Below are positions 46,979-58,190 of a stretch of 64,000 nucleotides of DNA, piece after piece (the first letter of the stretch is position 1; the number at the start of each line of letters is the position of its first letter). Under the pieces are notes generated by a model, which had not been told where the DNA came from, did not search any database, and saw only the letters and a program-made list of their open reading frames with translations. A program made the translations under genes and the position numbers. The stretch covers positions 434,001 through 498,000 of the forward strand of contig OZ176058.1 of assembly GCA_964247055.1 (NCBI GenBank), given 5' to 3'. This DNA comes from Paragordius varius. Lineage: Eukaryota > Nematomorpha.

Positions 46979-47171
46979 TATGCATTTTAATGGTTGCTTA
47001 TTTTACAAACATTATAGTAGGGTCAATTTGCAACACATGACAGTAGTGTATGGAAAAAAAGAACAAAAGGGTTGAATAAACAATTATTTCCTTTCTTTTT
47101 TCCATACACTACTGTGTTGTGTTGCAAATTACCTTACTATAGTGTGAAATAAGCAACCATCAAAATGCATA
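46979..47171. mobile_element. MITE-D hairpin
   Basis: Family definition. The outer arms are tgcattttaatggttgctta and its complement; middle arms are 'tatagtagggtcaatttgca' / 'tgcaaattaccttactata'; inner arms are 'acagtagtgtatggaaaaaa' / 'ttttttccatacactactgt'. The ~35-bp loop includes 'ggttgaataaacaatta'. The arms pair almost perfectly over ~75 bp. The 66-codon frame crossing it is a hairpin translation. Confidence 0.8.
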
Positions 47172-47690
47172 CTGTAATAATATTATTAGTAATTTCATGT
47201 TATTGCATAACGAATTGAATTTAAAATACTATCCTCCAATTTAAAGTGTTTTAATAAAAAATTTTCCTTACAAATAATTAAAATAATTTGGAATTAAATA
47301 ATATTAACTTTAAAGTTGTTTTTGGGATTAAAATGGTGTTTTAGATAGGAAAAAAATTCTATTAATAAAAAACTGCTTCCTTTGTAAAATTATAATTGTA
47401 ATTAAAAATATGTTTTCGGATATAAAATGTAGTTTTTGGAAATAAAATATAGTTTTGATTTAATATAAAAAGGGTGATAAAAGCAAAAAAATGATGTTTT
47501 TAAATATTAAAAAAGTAGTTTATAATTATTTATTTATTTATTTAAAATATTGATGTGTCATTGAATAAAGAATAAGTTTGTTTTGCCATAAAAATTAGTG
47601 ATTAAATTGATCTTTTTGAATAGTAGAATAATTAAATAATATAATTTTTTTTATAAAAAATGTAGATTTTGCATGATAAAAGGCAGAAAC
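47172..47690. other. AT-rich spacer
   Basis: No gene or assigned repeat; a weak local motif 'ataaaatgtagtttt' / 'ataaaatatagttttg' is repeated near 47420-47460. Confidence 0.4.
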
Positions 47691-49745
47691 AATTAGAATA
47701 TATATAAGAATGTTTTATAAATTTAATATCTTCAGTTTATTTTTTTGAACAAATAATGATTTTTTCATTTTTTTGAATAAAAATAAAAAGTATCTATAAA
47801 AAAATAATTTAAATCATATTTTTTATATAAAAAGGGAGATATATGTAAAATCTTAACAAAAATGTTTTTTTTGTTCATGAAAGAAATATATCTTTTAACA
47901 AATTTTTACATTTTTTTTAAATAAATTATTTAAAGTGTTTATAAGACAAAAATTGATAGCAAATCATATATTATTTTAGAATAAAAAGTGTGACAAGTAT
48001 TTGTATAACTAAACCAAGTTTTTTTTGTTCAGGAAAGAAATGTTTTTTTTTAAAAAATGAAATCAGCTGTTTTAACATCAGCTGGTTTTTACATTTTTTG
48101 AATAAATTATATTTTTACATTTTTTTGATTATGATTTTTTTGCATTTTTTTGTAAAATTATATAAAGTGATTATTTTAAATCAAATATTTTTCTAGATTA
48201 AAAAGTGTGAAAAGTCGTCATATAACTAAACCAAGTTTTTTTTGCTCAGAAAAGAAATATATATTTTAAACATCAGCTGGTTTTTACATTTTTTGAATAA
48301 ATTATGGTTACATTTTTTTGAATAAATTATGATTTTTTGCATTTTTTTGAATAAAATATAAAAAGTATCTATAAAAAAATAATTTAAATCATATTTTTTT
48401 ATATAAAAAGGGATATATATGTAAAATCTTAACAAATATGTTTTTTTTAAATATATATTTTACAAAATGTCCAATCAACGGATGTTTAACATCAGCTGAT
48501 TTTTACATTGTTTTTGAATAAATTATGTTTTTTACATTTTTTTTAATAAATTATGATTTTTTGCATTTTTTTGTAAAATTATATAAAGTGATTATTTTTA
48601 GTTAAATATTTTTCTAGATTAAAAAGTGTGGAAAGTCGTCATATAAATAAAAAAAGTTTTTTTTGTTCAGGAAAGAAATATATATATATATATATATATA
48701 TATAAGAATGTTTTATAAATTTTAATTAATATGCATTTTCAGTTAAATTTTAGTTTAAGTTTTTCATGTAATTAAGGAGTTTATTACAAAGGAAAATATA
48801 TTAAGAAATTTCTTTTAAAATTTACAAAAATCATGACTTTTTTAAATCCAAAATTAAACTTAAGATTTTTTTTAGTTTTGTTCTTACAGTTGAAACATAT
48901 CAGCTGATTTTGCAATTTTACAAAATTTTATCGAAAATTTAAACAATAAAAATTAATTAACTAGTAACTAAACCATTTATAGAGATACTAAAATTGTCAA
49001 TCTGAGCAAATCCAAATTATTATTTTTGAAAAATTATGATAAAAAGAGCCCTTTAATTTTACCTTAATTGGCTTATTTTTCTAACATAAATAAATTTAAA
49101 TTTTATTAAATTATTATAAAATTTAATACATTAAAAAAATCGTAAAAATATAAAGACAAATGTTTTGCCTTAAAAAACAACTAACCATACTTTTTAAACC
49201 TTAATTATATATAAAATATTTAATTACAATCGTAAAATATATAATTGATTTTCTTTATTTCATACGTTTTAGTTTTAAACAAAAAGTTTTATTTAATTCA
49301 ATTTAGTTTTAAAAGTCTTTTTATTTTTACGTTTTGTCCTTTTGTATAATTTTTACTAATTTATAAAAATTGATTTTATACATAATGACAAAACGTAAAA
49401 ATATAAAGACAAATTTTTTTTCAAAAGTCAACATACTTTTTAACTTTTAATATCTTATAAAAATGATTTAAATATAATCGTAAAATATATAATTGATATT
49501 CTCTATTTCATATTTTGTAATTTTAAATCATAAATTTATAAATCAATAAAAAAAAATTTTTTTTTATATTTTTACGTTTTGTCCTTTTGTATAATTTCAA
49601 TTTTACTGTAAAAATTTTAAATTTAAGCCTATTTTTATATTTTTTATAATTATTTTTATATTTTTTATAATGATTTTTATATATAATTTTTTTAATAATT
49701 TTTATAATAATTTTTTAATATAATATTCCTCCTATTATTTATTAG
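47691..49745 (+). repeat. Duplicate of RPS10 intron 2
   Basis: It carries the same blocks as 42690-43990: 'aaaaagtgtg..aagtcgtc' (48199, 48621), 'ttttgttcaggaaagaaatg', paired cagctg boxes (48060-48085), '(ta)n' at 48679-48703, 'ccatttatagagatactaaa' (48973) and MITE-A remnants. The internal repeat is further amplified (~three units). No copy of exon 1 or 2 precedes it. Confidence 0.8.
49365..49607 (-). mobile_element. MITE-A in the duplicated intron
   Basis: It runs aaaaattgattttatacata to aatttcaattttactgta. A second partial copy (49125-49350) precedes it, so one insertion appears to have been duplicated in this unit only. Confidence 0.6.
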
Positions 49746-49843
49746 AAGCATCTGATATGCCAGAGAAAGAGGGCGCATATCGTCGCGCAGAAACAGCTGA
49801 TAAGAAGGCAGACGCTGGGCCTGGGGCTGCCCCCTTGGAATTT
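49746..49843 (+). CDS. Duplicate RPS10 exon 3
   Basis: 98 bp, identical to 43994-44091 except three third-codon-position changes (Arg cgc to cgt, Ala gcg to gct, Ala gcc to gct), all synonymous. The acceptor (attag|AAGCAT) and donor (TTT|gtaatt) are intact and the phase is unchanged, so exon 2 could splice here. It may be an alternative exon of RPS10; a relic under recent gene conversion is the other possibility. Confidence 0.75.
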
Positions 49844-50480
49844 GTAATTTATTTTTATATTTTTTTAAAAAATTTTATTTTTGAATTTTTTTAAAAAAAA
49901 TTGATTTTTTTGAAAAAATGAACAAATTAATTATCTGTATTTAATTTAAAAAAATTGTTTTTTCTAAAAAATTCATAAAATTACGGAAAAATATAATTTT
50001 TAAATTTTTGTAAAAAATTTTAATTAAAAAATAATTTTTAAATAAAAAACATATATGTTTAATTAATTGGAAATGATTATTATTATTATTATTTGTTAAA
50101 TAAAAAAATGTACAATAAATTATTTTAGATATTTTAAAAATTTATAAATTTTTAAAAAAATGATTATTATTTGTTAAATATGAAAAATATATTACAAATA
50201 TTTTAAATATTTAAAATTTTATTTTAAAACGCATTTGTAAATACAGTTTTAATATTCTAATATAATTGATACTTTATAAAATTGCTTATTTTATTCAATA
50301 TATATTTTTTCATCTCACCTATTTTTATTTTTTATTCGATATATATATATATTTAATAATATAATTTATTAACTTTGATTTTTATACATGTAAATTTTTA
50401 TATATATAAAAATTTATACATTTAATTTTATATGATTTGTATTTAAATAAATACATATTTTTATTTCATTATTTTTTTAG
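49844..50480 (+). repeat. Duplicate of RPS10 intron 3
   Basis: It is shorter than intron 3 (637 vs 1367 bp) and heavily diverged by insertions and deletions, though blocks such as 'aatttataaattttt' and the 'gatttttatacatgtaa' region align. The acceptor is atttttttag|AGAGCT. Confidence 0.75.
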
Positions 50481-50516
50481 AGAGCTGGATTTGGTCGTGG
50501 AAGAACTCCCATATGA
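50481..50516 (+). CDS. Duplicate RPS10 exon 4 (Met to Ile)
   Basis: It encodes [11 protein letters not shown] then TGA. Relative to 45459-45494 there is one synonymous change (acg to act) and one replacement (final atg to ata). AATAAA follows at 50535. With the duplicate exon 3 it would give an eS10 isoform differing only in its last residue. Confidence 0.75.
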   Translation, partial: RAGFGRGRTPI

Positions 50517-50539
50517 AGAAAAATCCAATTTAATAAATT

Positions 50540-51470
50540 TATAATGATTTTTTTGCGAAAAAATAAATAAATTTGTTATAATTAATTTTAATAATAAAAA
50601 TTGAAATACAGACAAAACGAAAAGATTACCATATAATATAGTTTTTTATTAAAAACGCAACATACTTGGAAAATTCTGATTTATTTTTCAGAGATTTATA
50701 GGCAAAATAAAAATGTTTAAGGACCAATTTAAAATGTTCTAGAATCAACACTTGAGATGAAAAATTTATAATAATTTTTCGAGAAAAATTTAAAATAAAT
50801 TCGTTATAAAATTTAATTTAATCAGTAATAAAAATTGAAATACAGACAAAACTTAAAGATTACCATATAATATAGTTTTTTATTAAAAACGCAACATACT
50901 TGGAAAATTCTGATTTATTTTTCAGAGATTTATAGGCAAAATAAAAATGTTTAAGGACCAATTTAAAATGTTCTAGAATCAACACTTGAGATGAAAAATT
51001 TATAATAATTTTTCGAGAAAAATTTAAAATAAATTCGTTATAAAATTTAATTTAATCAGTAATAAAAATTGAAATACAGACAAAACTTAAAGATTCTTAT
51101 ATAACCTATTTTTTTATTAAATGCGAACACATATATATAAAATTCTGATTTATTTTTCAAAGATTTATAGGCAAAATAAAAATGGTTTAGGACCAACTTA
51201 AAATGTTCAAGAATCAACTCTTGAAATGAAAAATGTTATTATTTTTTCGAGAAAATAGAATAAATTTGTTATAAAAAACGATTGATATCTTAAAATACTT
51301 GTAAAATTGAAATACAACAAAATTTAAAGAATATAATATAGTATTTAATTAAAACAACATAATTTCAAAATCTGATTTATAGAAATTAGGCAAAATAAAA
51401 TTGTTTAAGGACCAATTTAAAATGTTTAAGAATCAACACTTGAATTTTTATAATATATAATTTACTGTTT
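50540..51470. repeat. 234-bp tandem repeat downstream of duplicate exon 4
   Basis: About four units of the repeat seen at 45520-46200. Units starting at 50623 and 50857 are essentially identical over 234 bp (agattaccatataatatagt onward), while the outer units are diverged, so a recent unequal exchange or replication slip is likely. Confidence 0.85.
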
Positions 51471-51721
51471 AAACTCGCCCTTAAAATAAATTGTATTTTT
51501 GGGGTTACTCTAATTTTAAATTAAATATAACTTTATAATATGATTTATGAATTATTCATTTATTTAAAATTTCAAAAAATAGGAATTTTAATATTACAAA
51601 ACACATTTTTTTTTTGGGTAAATTAGATTTCAATGGTTAATTTCAGAAGATATATATATATATATATATTATTAAAACTGTCATTTTTTTATATCACTAA
51701 TAAGAAAGTTTTTAAAAAGTC

Positions 51722-51790
51722 AGTGTCTTTTGAAAAAAATATTGTCTTTATATTTTTGCGTTTAGTCCGGTATAATTTCATTTTTACTGT
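51722..51790. mobile_element. MITE-A right-arm fragment
   Basis: Only 'tgtcttttgaaaaaaatatt' through 'ataatttcatttttactgta' remains. Confidence 0.6.
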
Positions 51791-52118
51791 ATTTATGTAA
51801 AAATTTGTGAAACAGCCATCTATTCAGGCAAAATTCTTATCAAATATTTTTTAATCAAAAGCCTAATATTTTCTGCATACTCTTCTAGATATATTTATTG
51901 ATTTTATGAGTTTTTAACCAACATATTTCATTATACCTTATTTGCAACCTTAAAAAATTAATAGAAAATCATAGTTTAAAAATTAATATATAGTTGTCTT
52001 TTTTTTTAAAAAAAAATTGTTTTTTAATTATATTTTAAAACACAATATTTGCCATATTTTTTAGTATTGTAAGGTGTACTACGGACTTTAATACAAGAAA
52101 AATTATTAATTGATAAAT
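51791..52118. other. AT-rich spacer
   Basis: No gene or repeat is recognised ('tgaaacagccatctattcag' near 51810 is the most complex stretch). Confidence 0.4.
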
Positions 52119-52402
52119 ACAGTAAAAATTGGAATTATACGGACAAAACGTAAAAATATAAAGACAAATATTTTTTTATAAAAGACAAACATTTAACTTA
52201 TTTTTTTAAATACAACTGATTGTTTTTAACTGTAAATTATGTTATATATATATATATATATATTACTAACACAATCAATTATATATTTTACTATTGTAAC
52301 TATATAGCTTATTTATATGGGAAAAATAAGGTTCAAAAAAGTATTGATGTTTTTAGATAAAAATTACGTTTGCCCGTATATAATTTAATTTAGTTTACTG
52401 TA
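52119..52402 (+). mobile_element. MITE-A, complete
   Basis: Left end acagtaaaaattggaattat; right end taatttaatttagtttactgt. An internal (TA)n expansion lies at 52243-52262. Confidence 0.75.
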
Positions 52403-52637
52403 TTTTAAAATTGATTTCTAAAACGATATTTAAGACTGTAATAAATTTCTTTTGAGGAAAATCAGTTTTTTAAGGAATAAAAATTTGGCCTGATAAAAAA
52501 TCATATAAAAACAATTGCTTTTTAAGCAAATATTTATCTTGGCGATACTTAAAGTGTTTTTAGCTTAAAAACTCATATATAGTTTATTGATTTAATAAAT
52601 TTTAAAATTTAGAGTGTTTTTCAAGAAACAAACCTGT

Positions 52638-52938
52638 ACAGTAAAAATTGGAATTACACGGACAAATCGTAAAAATAAAAAGAGAAATATTTTTTTTCAA
52701 AGATAACCCCCCATACTTTTTGAATCTCAATTTTTCTAAATATGACTTATTGTTTTAAACTATAAAGTATTAGGTAGAGTTGTTTATTGGTAAAATCCAT
52801 TTTAAAATTTGCACAGTTTGAAACATTCAGATATAATAAAATAATTATAGATTTTAAAAAGCATGTTTCTTTTGAAAAAAAAAATTTGTCTTGATATTTT
52901 TACGTTTTGTCCATAGTATAATTTCAATTTTCACTGTA
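52638..52938 (+). mobile_element. MITE-A, complete
   Basis: Left end acagtaaaaattggaattac; right end ataatttcaattttcactgta. Confidence 0.75.
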
Positions 52939-53182
52939 AAAGTCAGAATGTTTTTAAGAAACAACGACATTTATTAATTCTTAATTTTCTAAATATAACT
53001 CATCGTTTTGAATTGATATGGTATAGATATTGAGATTTGTAATACACTTTATTTTTTAAATTATATATATGTCAAATGATAAACTTAAATATCTAAGGGT
53101 TTTAAGAGTATAATCAACGATGTTTCACTAACACAAATGGCTTTGTGGGCCGAAATTTTAAAATTATAACCCAATTGAAATT

Positions 53183-53472
53183 ATAAAAAATTAAATTATG
53201 CGGACAAAATGTAAAAATATAAAGACAAATATTTTTTTTTAAAAGACAACCATATTTTTCAATAAATTAATCCTAGTAAAATACTTAATAACAAGCCTAA
53301 AATATATAATTGATTAAGTTACCAATATACATCACAATTTTATAATTTGGAAATAAAAAACAATGAATTAAATTTTAATTAATCAGGATTTATAAAGTAT
53401 GATTGTCTTTTAGAAAAAAATTTTGTCTTTACATTTTTACGTTTTGTCCGTGTAATTTCAATTTTTACTGTA
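53183..53472 (-). mobile_element. MITE-A
   Basis: The left tip is diverged (ataaaaaattaaattatgcg); the right end gtaatttcaatttttactgta is intact; the centre 'agttaccaatatacatcac' is reversed. Confidence 0.7.
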
Positions 53473-54042
53473 TATGGGGATATTACTAAATATTATATTA
53501 CAATTCAAACATAAGACTGTAAAAATATTAATTTTTTTAAAATAATTATTGCTAAATTTGTTAACGAATATCAAACTTGTTTTGATTAAATAATAAACAG
53601 CAATTAATAAAAAAATTTATTTAGAAAATTTGTTTGCGAAAACTCTATAATCTGGCTTAGTTTTTATACTAATTTGCCTTTTTTTAATTATATTTTATTT
53701 ATATAAAATTTGTTTAAGAGGTATTTCTTTCAAATAAATTTTTTTAACGAGGACCCTATGTTGGACACACTTGGTTTAAATGGTTAAAATTTAAAATTGC
53801 AATTCCACTCTTGTTTAGATATGAGATATTTTTTAAAATCTAAAACTTTTTTATATAATTATTATAAGAGTGAAAATAAATAGTATTTTAGTGTAGAAAT
53901 ATCTGAATAGCGAACCTTTTAACCCCCAAAACTATGCAATTAAGCCTTTTTAAGTCCTTAACCCTTTAATATAAAAAAGAAAAAAGAGACTGTATAAACT
54001 GTATACTACATTCAAAACTTTGAAAAGATATCGAATAAAGAA
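53473..54042. other. Spacer without recognised gene
   Basis: Of moderate complexity for this window ('acgaggaccctatgttggac', 'ttgcaattccactcttgttt'), but all frames are closed by frequent stops and no RNA gene is recognised. Confidence 0.4.
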
Positions 54043-54426
54043 ATATATATATATATATATATATACCATTTACAGTTCAAATTTACCCTTAAACAATTCA
54101 AATTCACCCTCGAACAATTCAAATTTACCCTCGAACAATTCAAATTCACCCTCAAAAAAATATATGTTTTTTAAGATTTAAAATTACCTATATTTTAATA
54201 TATTTTAAAAAAATAAAATTTTGTTTTAAATTAAAATAATACTGAAAAAAATAATAAATTATGCCCTAAAGATATATTTTATATTAATAATGAGTTATTA
54301 ATTCGAAAACACATAATTTATTTTTGCGTGAATTAGAATTATTTAAGGGTGAATTTGAATTGTTCAAGGGTGAATTTGAACTGTATAAACTATATATATA
54401 AAATATATATATATATATATATATAT
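54043..54426. mobile_element. MITE-B flanked by (TA)n
   Basis: The element runs from 54064 (taccatttacagttcaaatt) to ~54393 (gaactgtataaactata), with about four left-arm and three right-arm 21-bp units. Pure TA tracts lie on both sides (54043-54065 and 54403-54426), consistent with insertion into, or expansion of, TA target sequence. Confidence 0.8.
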
Positions 54427-55126
54427 TAAGTAAATGACAAAAACGGTATAATTTTTTTAATTTAGTTTAATTTTATTTATTTTTGATTAATTATAAAAAT
54501 ATAACCGTAAATTAGGGAAATTTATTAAAAAAATTAACAATTTATTTTTTAAAAAATCATTTATAGCATTTTTGCCATTTACTTTAACTTTGTGAAAAGA
54601 TATCATCACCGATATATTTGATTTGCAACGCTTGAAATTTTGATTTAATAAACATATTAAATTATAAATTTAAACATTTTTTGATAATCACTAGAATTTT
54701 AATTGACAAAAATAATTTTTATATAAATCTTCAGAGATTAAAATGCCATCTAATTAATGGTAATATTTTCAATTATAAGTAAAATAATTAGTTTCATACA
54801 TACGGATTATACTGAAAACAAGAAAGAAATAAAAACAAAATTGGTATTATTAATATTTTTTAACAAATCAATCAAACTAGGATATTACAAATATATTTGG
54901 GTAAAATACTCATAAATATCAACGTTTAATGTGTTATTTTTTTAAAAATATATTTTTTACCTTGAATGAGTTAGTTAACATTTTACTAGATTTATAATAA
55001 AAATGAAATTATACGAACGAAATTTTTAAATTTAAACATATTTCTTAATTAAAACAACTATATTTTTTAACCTTAATATTTACTGTAATTCGAACAATTT
55101 TCAAAAAAAACACTTTTTTAAGATTC
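54427..55126. other. AT-rich spacer
   Basis: No gene is recognised; short MITE-A-like text ('aaaatgaaattatacgaacg' near 55001) indicates a decayed element at 54998-55090. Confidence 0.4.
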
Positions 55127-55423
55127 ACAGTAATAAATGAAATTATACGGACAAAACATAAAAATATAAAGACAAATATTTTTATCTTTCACAACCATAC
55201 TTTTTAAAACCTTAATTGCTTACATTTAAGCTCTTTATTAACAATTGTTAAATGTAGAATTGATTGTGTTATATATATATATATATATATATCAAATTCA
55301 CATTTTACAATTAAGAATAATAAGCTTATATGAAAAAAATGATTTAAAAAGTATGGTTGGTTGTTTTTTAGATAAAAAATTTTGTTTTTACTTTTTGTCC
55401 GTATAATATCAATTTTTACTGTA
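55127..55423 (-). mobile_element. MITE-A, complete
   Basis: Left end acagtaataaatgaaattat; right end ataatatcaatttttactgta; a (TA)n tract at 55270-55292 sits in the centre. Confidence 0.8.
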
Positions 55424-55611
55424 TCTAATTAAAGTTTTGAAAAATATAATTGTTAGATTATTTCAAAAAATTGGTTATCAAAAAATAATTCATTGCCAAA
55501 TTTTAACTTAAATTATCTGTTTTATATTTAAATAAGTTGTTTAAAATAACTACAGTTTTTACTTTTTTTTAACCTTAATTTTACTGTAAAAATAAAACTT
55601 TATTATTTTAA

Positions 55612-55790
55612 TACTGTATATGCATTTTAATGGTTGCTTATTTCGCACTATTATAGGGGAATTTTTAATACAGTAGTGTATGGAAAAAATGATAAAATGC
55701 TGATTAAACAATTCTATTCTTTCTTTTTTTCCATACACTCCTGTTATATTGCAAATTGCCTAACTGTGAAATAAAGAATGCCCTTAATAT
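55612..55790. mobile_element. MITE-D hairpin
   Basis: tactgtatatgcattttaat, the inner arms acagtagtgtatggaaaaaa / tttttccatacactcctgt and 'gtgaaataaagaatgccctt' are present; the right arm has small deletions. Confidence 0.75.
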
Positions 55791-55826
55791 ATATTTAACA
55801 AGAAAACTAGGATATTAATAAAAAAT

Positions 55827-56110
55827 ACAGTAAAAACTGAAATTATACGGACAAAACGTTAAAATATAAAGAAATATTTTTTTCAAAAAATAACCATACT
55901 TTGTAAATTAAAATTTTTCTCATATAATTGTTTTATTTATAATTATAAAGTAGCTAATTAATTGTGCTAATATAAATTATTTTATACTTTGTTGTTTAAA
56001 ACAATAAGTTATATTAAATAAAATTAAGATTTAAAAGTATGGTTGTCTTGAAAAAAAATATTTTGTCTATATATTATTACGTTTTGTCCGTATAATATCA
56101 GTTTTCTGTA
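55827..56110 (-). mobile_element. MITE-A, complete
   Basis: Left end acagtaaaaactgaaattat; right end ataatatcagttttctgta. It lies between two MITE-D copies only ~550 bp apart. Confidence 0.75.
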
Positions 56111-56167
56111 TTTAACCTTATTATTTATACTGTAAAAATTTAAAACAGCAAAACCTTTTTGTTTTAA

Positions 56168-56350
56168 TACTGTAAGCATTTTAATGGTTGCTTATTTCAC
56201 ACTATTATAGGGGAATTTCTAATACAGAGGTGTATGGAAAAAACGATAAAATGTTGAATAAACAATTGTATCCTTTCTTTTTTTCCATACACTACTGTTA
56301 TGTGTTGCAAATCGCCCTGCTGTGAAATAAAGAACTGCCATTAAAATGTA
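56168..56350. mobile_element. MITE-D hairpin
   Basis: tactgtaagcattttaatgg, inner arms 'cagaggtgtatggaaaaaa' / 'ttttttccatacactactgt', and 'gaaataaagaactgcc' at the right. It shares specific changes with the 55612 copy, so the two may be a local duplication. Confidence 0.75.
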
Positions 56351-56397
56351 TAAAATAAAAAAACTATTTTGACAAAATTAATACTAAATAAATACAC

Positions 56398-56933
56398 AAT
56401 TTTAATTTAGAATTCACTCTTAAACAATTCAAATTCACCCTTAAACAATTTAACTTCACCCTTAAACAATTCAATTCACCCTTAAACCATTCAAATTCAC
56501 CCTTAAATAATTTAGTTGAACAATTCAAATTCACCCCGGAACAATTCAAATTCCCCCTCGAACAATATAACTTCACCCTTAAACAATTCAAATTCACCCT
56601 TGAACAATTCGATTCGCCATTAACAATTCAAATTCACCCTTGAACAATTCAATTCCCCCTCGAACAATATAACTTCACCCTTAAACAATTCAAATTCACC
56701 CTCAAATAAATTATATGTTATTTAAGATTAAAAATTACCTATTTTTTATATTTTAAAAAACAAAATTCTGTTTAAAATTAACATAAAACTAAAAAATAAT
56801 AAACTATGCCACAAAGATATATTTTATATTAATAATGAATTATTTTAGTTCGCACAAAATTGTTTTTTTAGGGTGTATTTTAATTGTTTCAGGGTAAATT
56901 TGAATTATTCAAATTTGAATTAATGGTATATAT
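56398..56933. mobile_element. MITE-B with expanded left arm
   Basis: The left arm holds about fourteen imperfect 21-bp units (56410-56705), some reading ccct-cgaac and some ccct-taaac, and lacks the CCATTTACAG tip. The right arm is short and ends 'gaattaatggta'. Because 21 is a multiple of three, the minus strand stays open for 77 codons as a heptapeptide-like repeat (around Asn-Leu-Asn-Cys-Leu-Arg-Val), which I regard as accidental. Confidence 0.8.
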
Positions 56934-57142
56934 ATTTGAAGTTAATTTAAATTAAAATTAAACCAAATTTAATCTTTTTCTAAATTTTCAGACTATAAAA
57001 AAGGTAATATATAAAATATTAGGACGATAAATTTGTTTTTATTTAAAAATTAGTTCTTTCATTATTAGCCTTTTCAATTTAAACTTAATTATTATGAAAT
57101 CTATCAAATAATCCTTATTTTTCGCTAATAAAAAGGTTTCAA
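56934..57142. other. AT-rich spacer
   Basis: No feature is recognised, apart from 'cgctaataaaaaggtttcaa', which recurs at ~57610, ahead of the next MITE-A. Confidence 0.4.
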
Positions 57143-57369
57143 TAAAAAATGATAACAAACAGGCAAAACGTAAAAATATAAAGACAGATATTTTTAAAGA
57201 CAACCATCTTTTTTTAAAATTTAAATTTTTCTCATATAATAAATTTATTTACAATTATACATTTTGTGTTACTAATATATATCTCATTAAAAAGTATGGT
57301 TGTCTTGAAGAAAAAAAATTTGTCTAAATATTTTTACGTCTTGTCCGTATAATTTTAAGTTTTAATGTA
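57143..57369 (-). mobile_element. MITE-A, shortened
   Basis: Left arm aaaaaatgataacaaacagg; right arm ends ataattttaagttttaatgta. The segment just before it is duplicated ahead of the copy at 57632. Confidence 0.65.
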
Positions 57370-57631
57370 ATACTAAGTATTTTTTTAGTTGTGAATGATT
57401 ATTTTAATTTAATTAATCATATTTACGAAAATTGATGTATTTTAAAAAAATTGGAAAATTAATCTTAAAAAAAATTTCGACAGTAATAGCCAAAAATTAA
57501 AATATTAAGATGACAAATTTGGTTTATGAAAAAAAATATTTTTTTCATTATTTGCCTTTAATTATATGTAATAAAATATTTTTGATATCTTTATCTTAAA
57601 ATCTAATTTTTCGCTAATAGAAAGGTTTCAA

Positions 57632-57903
57632 TAAAATTATAATTATAGGGGCAAAATGTAAAAATATAAAGACAAATATTTTTACCTACAATCCCCCCCA
57701 TACTTTTTTGAATCCTAACTTTTCTATAAATAAGCTATTTATTCACAATTGTAAATTATAGAACTGATTATGTTAGTAATATATATCCAAATTCACACTG
57801 TGCAAATTAAATCAATGAGTTATAATGAAAAAAATCAAGGTTTATATGGAGAATATCTTTTATTTAAGAAATTTGGATTTGTTTTTACGTTTTGTCTATA
57901 TAT
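57632..57903 (-). mobile_element. MITE-A, right tip lost
   Basis: Left arm aaaattataattataggggc; the right arm is cut after 'ttttacgttttgtcta' where the next MITE-A starts. Confidence 0.6.
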
Positions 57904-58190
57904 ACAGTAAAAACTGAAATTAACGGACAAAACATAAAAATATAAAGACAAATATTTTTTTAAAAGAAAACCCCATTTTAAATTTACATTTATATCAATA
58001 TAACTCATTGCTTTAAATGACAAAGTGTGAAATAGAGATATATATATATATATTAAATATATTACTAATACAATCAATTCTATATTTAAATTTGTAACTA
58101 TTTAGTTATATTGAAATAAATCGAGTTTAAAAAAACTTGTCTTAATATTTTTACGTTTTGTCCGTTCATATAATTTAACTTTTTACTGTA
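57904..58190 (+). mobile_element. MITE-A, complete
   Basis: Left end acagtaaaaactgaaattaa; right end ataatttaactttttactgta. It abuts the previous copy head to tail. Confidence 0.75.

Noticed and set aside
46875-47075. 66-codon plus-strand frame
   Set aside because: It crosses the arm and loop of a MITE-D hairpin; the reverse arm gives no matching protein and no domain is seen.
49746-50516. Processed pseudogene as origin of the second RPS10 exon set
   Set aside because: The copy retains introns, splice sites and flanking intron repeats, so it arose by DNA duplication, not by retrotransposition.
56364-56597. Minus-strand frame encoding a heptapeptide-like repeat (similar frames at 33963-34157 and 34346-34576)
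   Set aside because: It is the translation of the 21-bp units of MITE-B; 21 being a multiple of three keeps the frame open by chance. Copies differ in frame and none has a conserved start.
56398-56710. CRISPR-like array
   Set aside because: The units are contiguous 21-bp direct repeats without unique spacers, in a eukaryotic intron-containing context with no cas genes.
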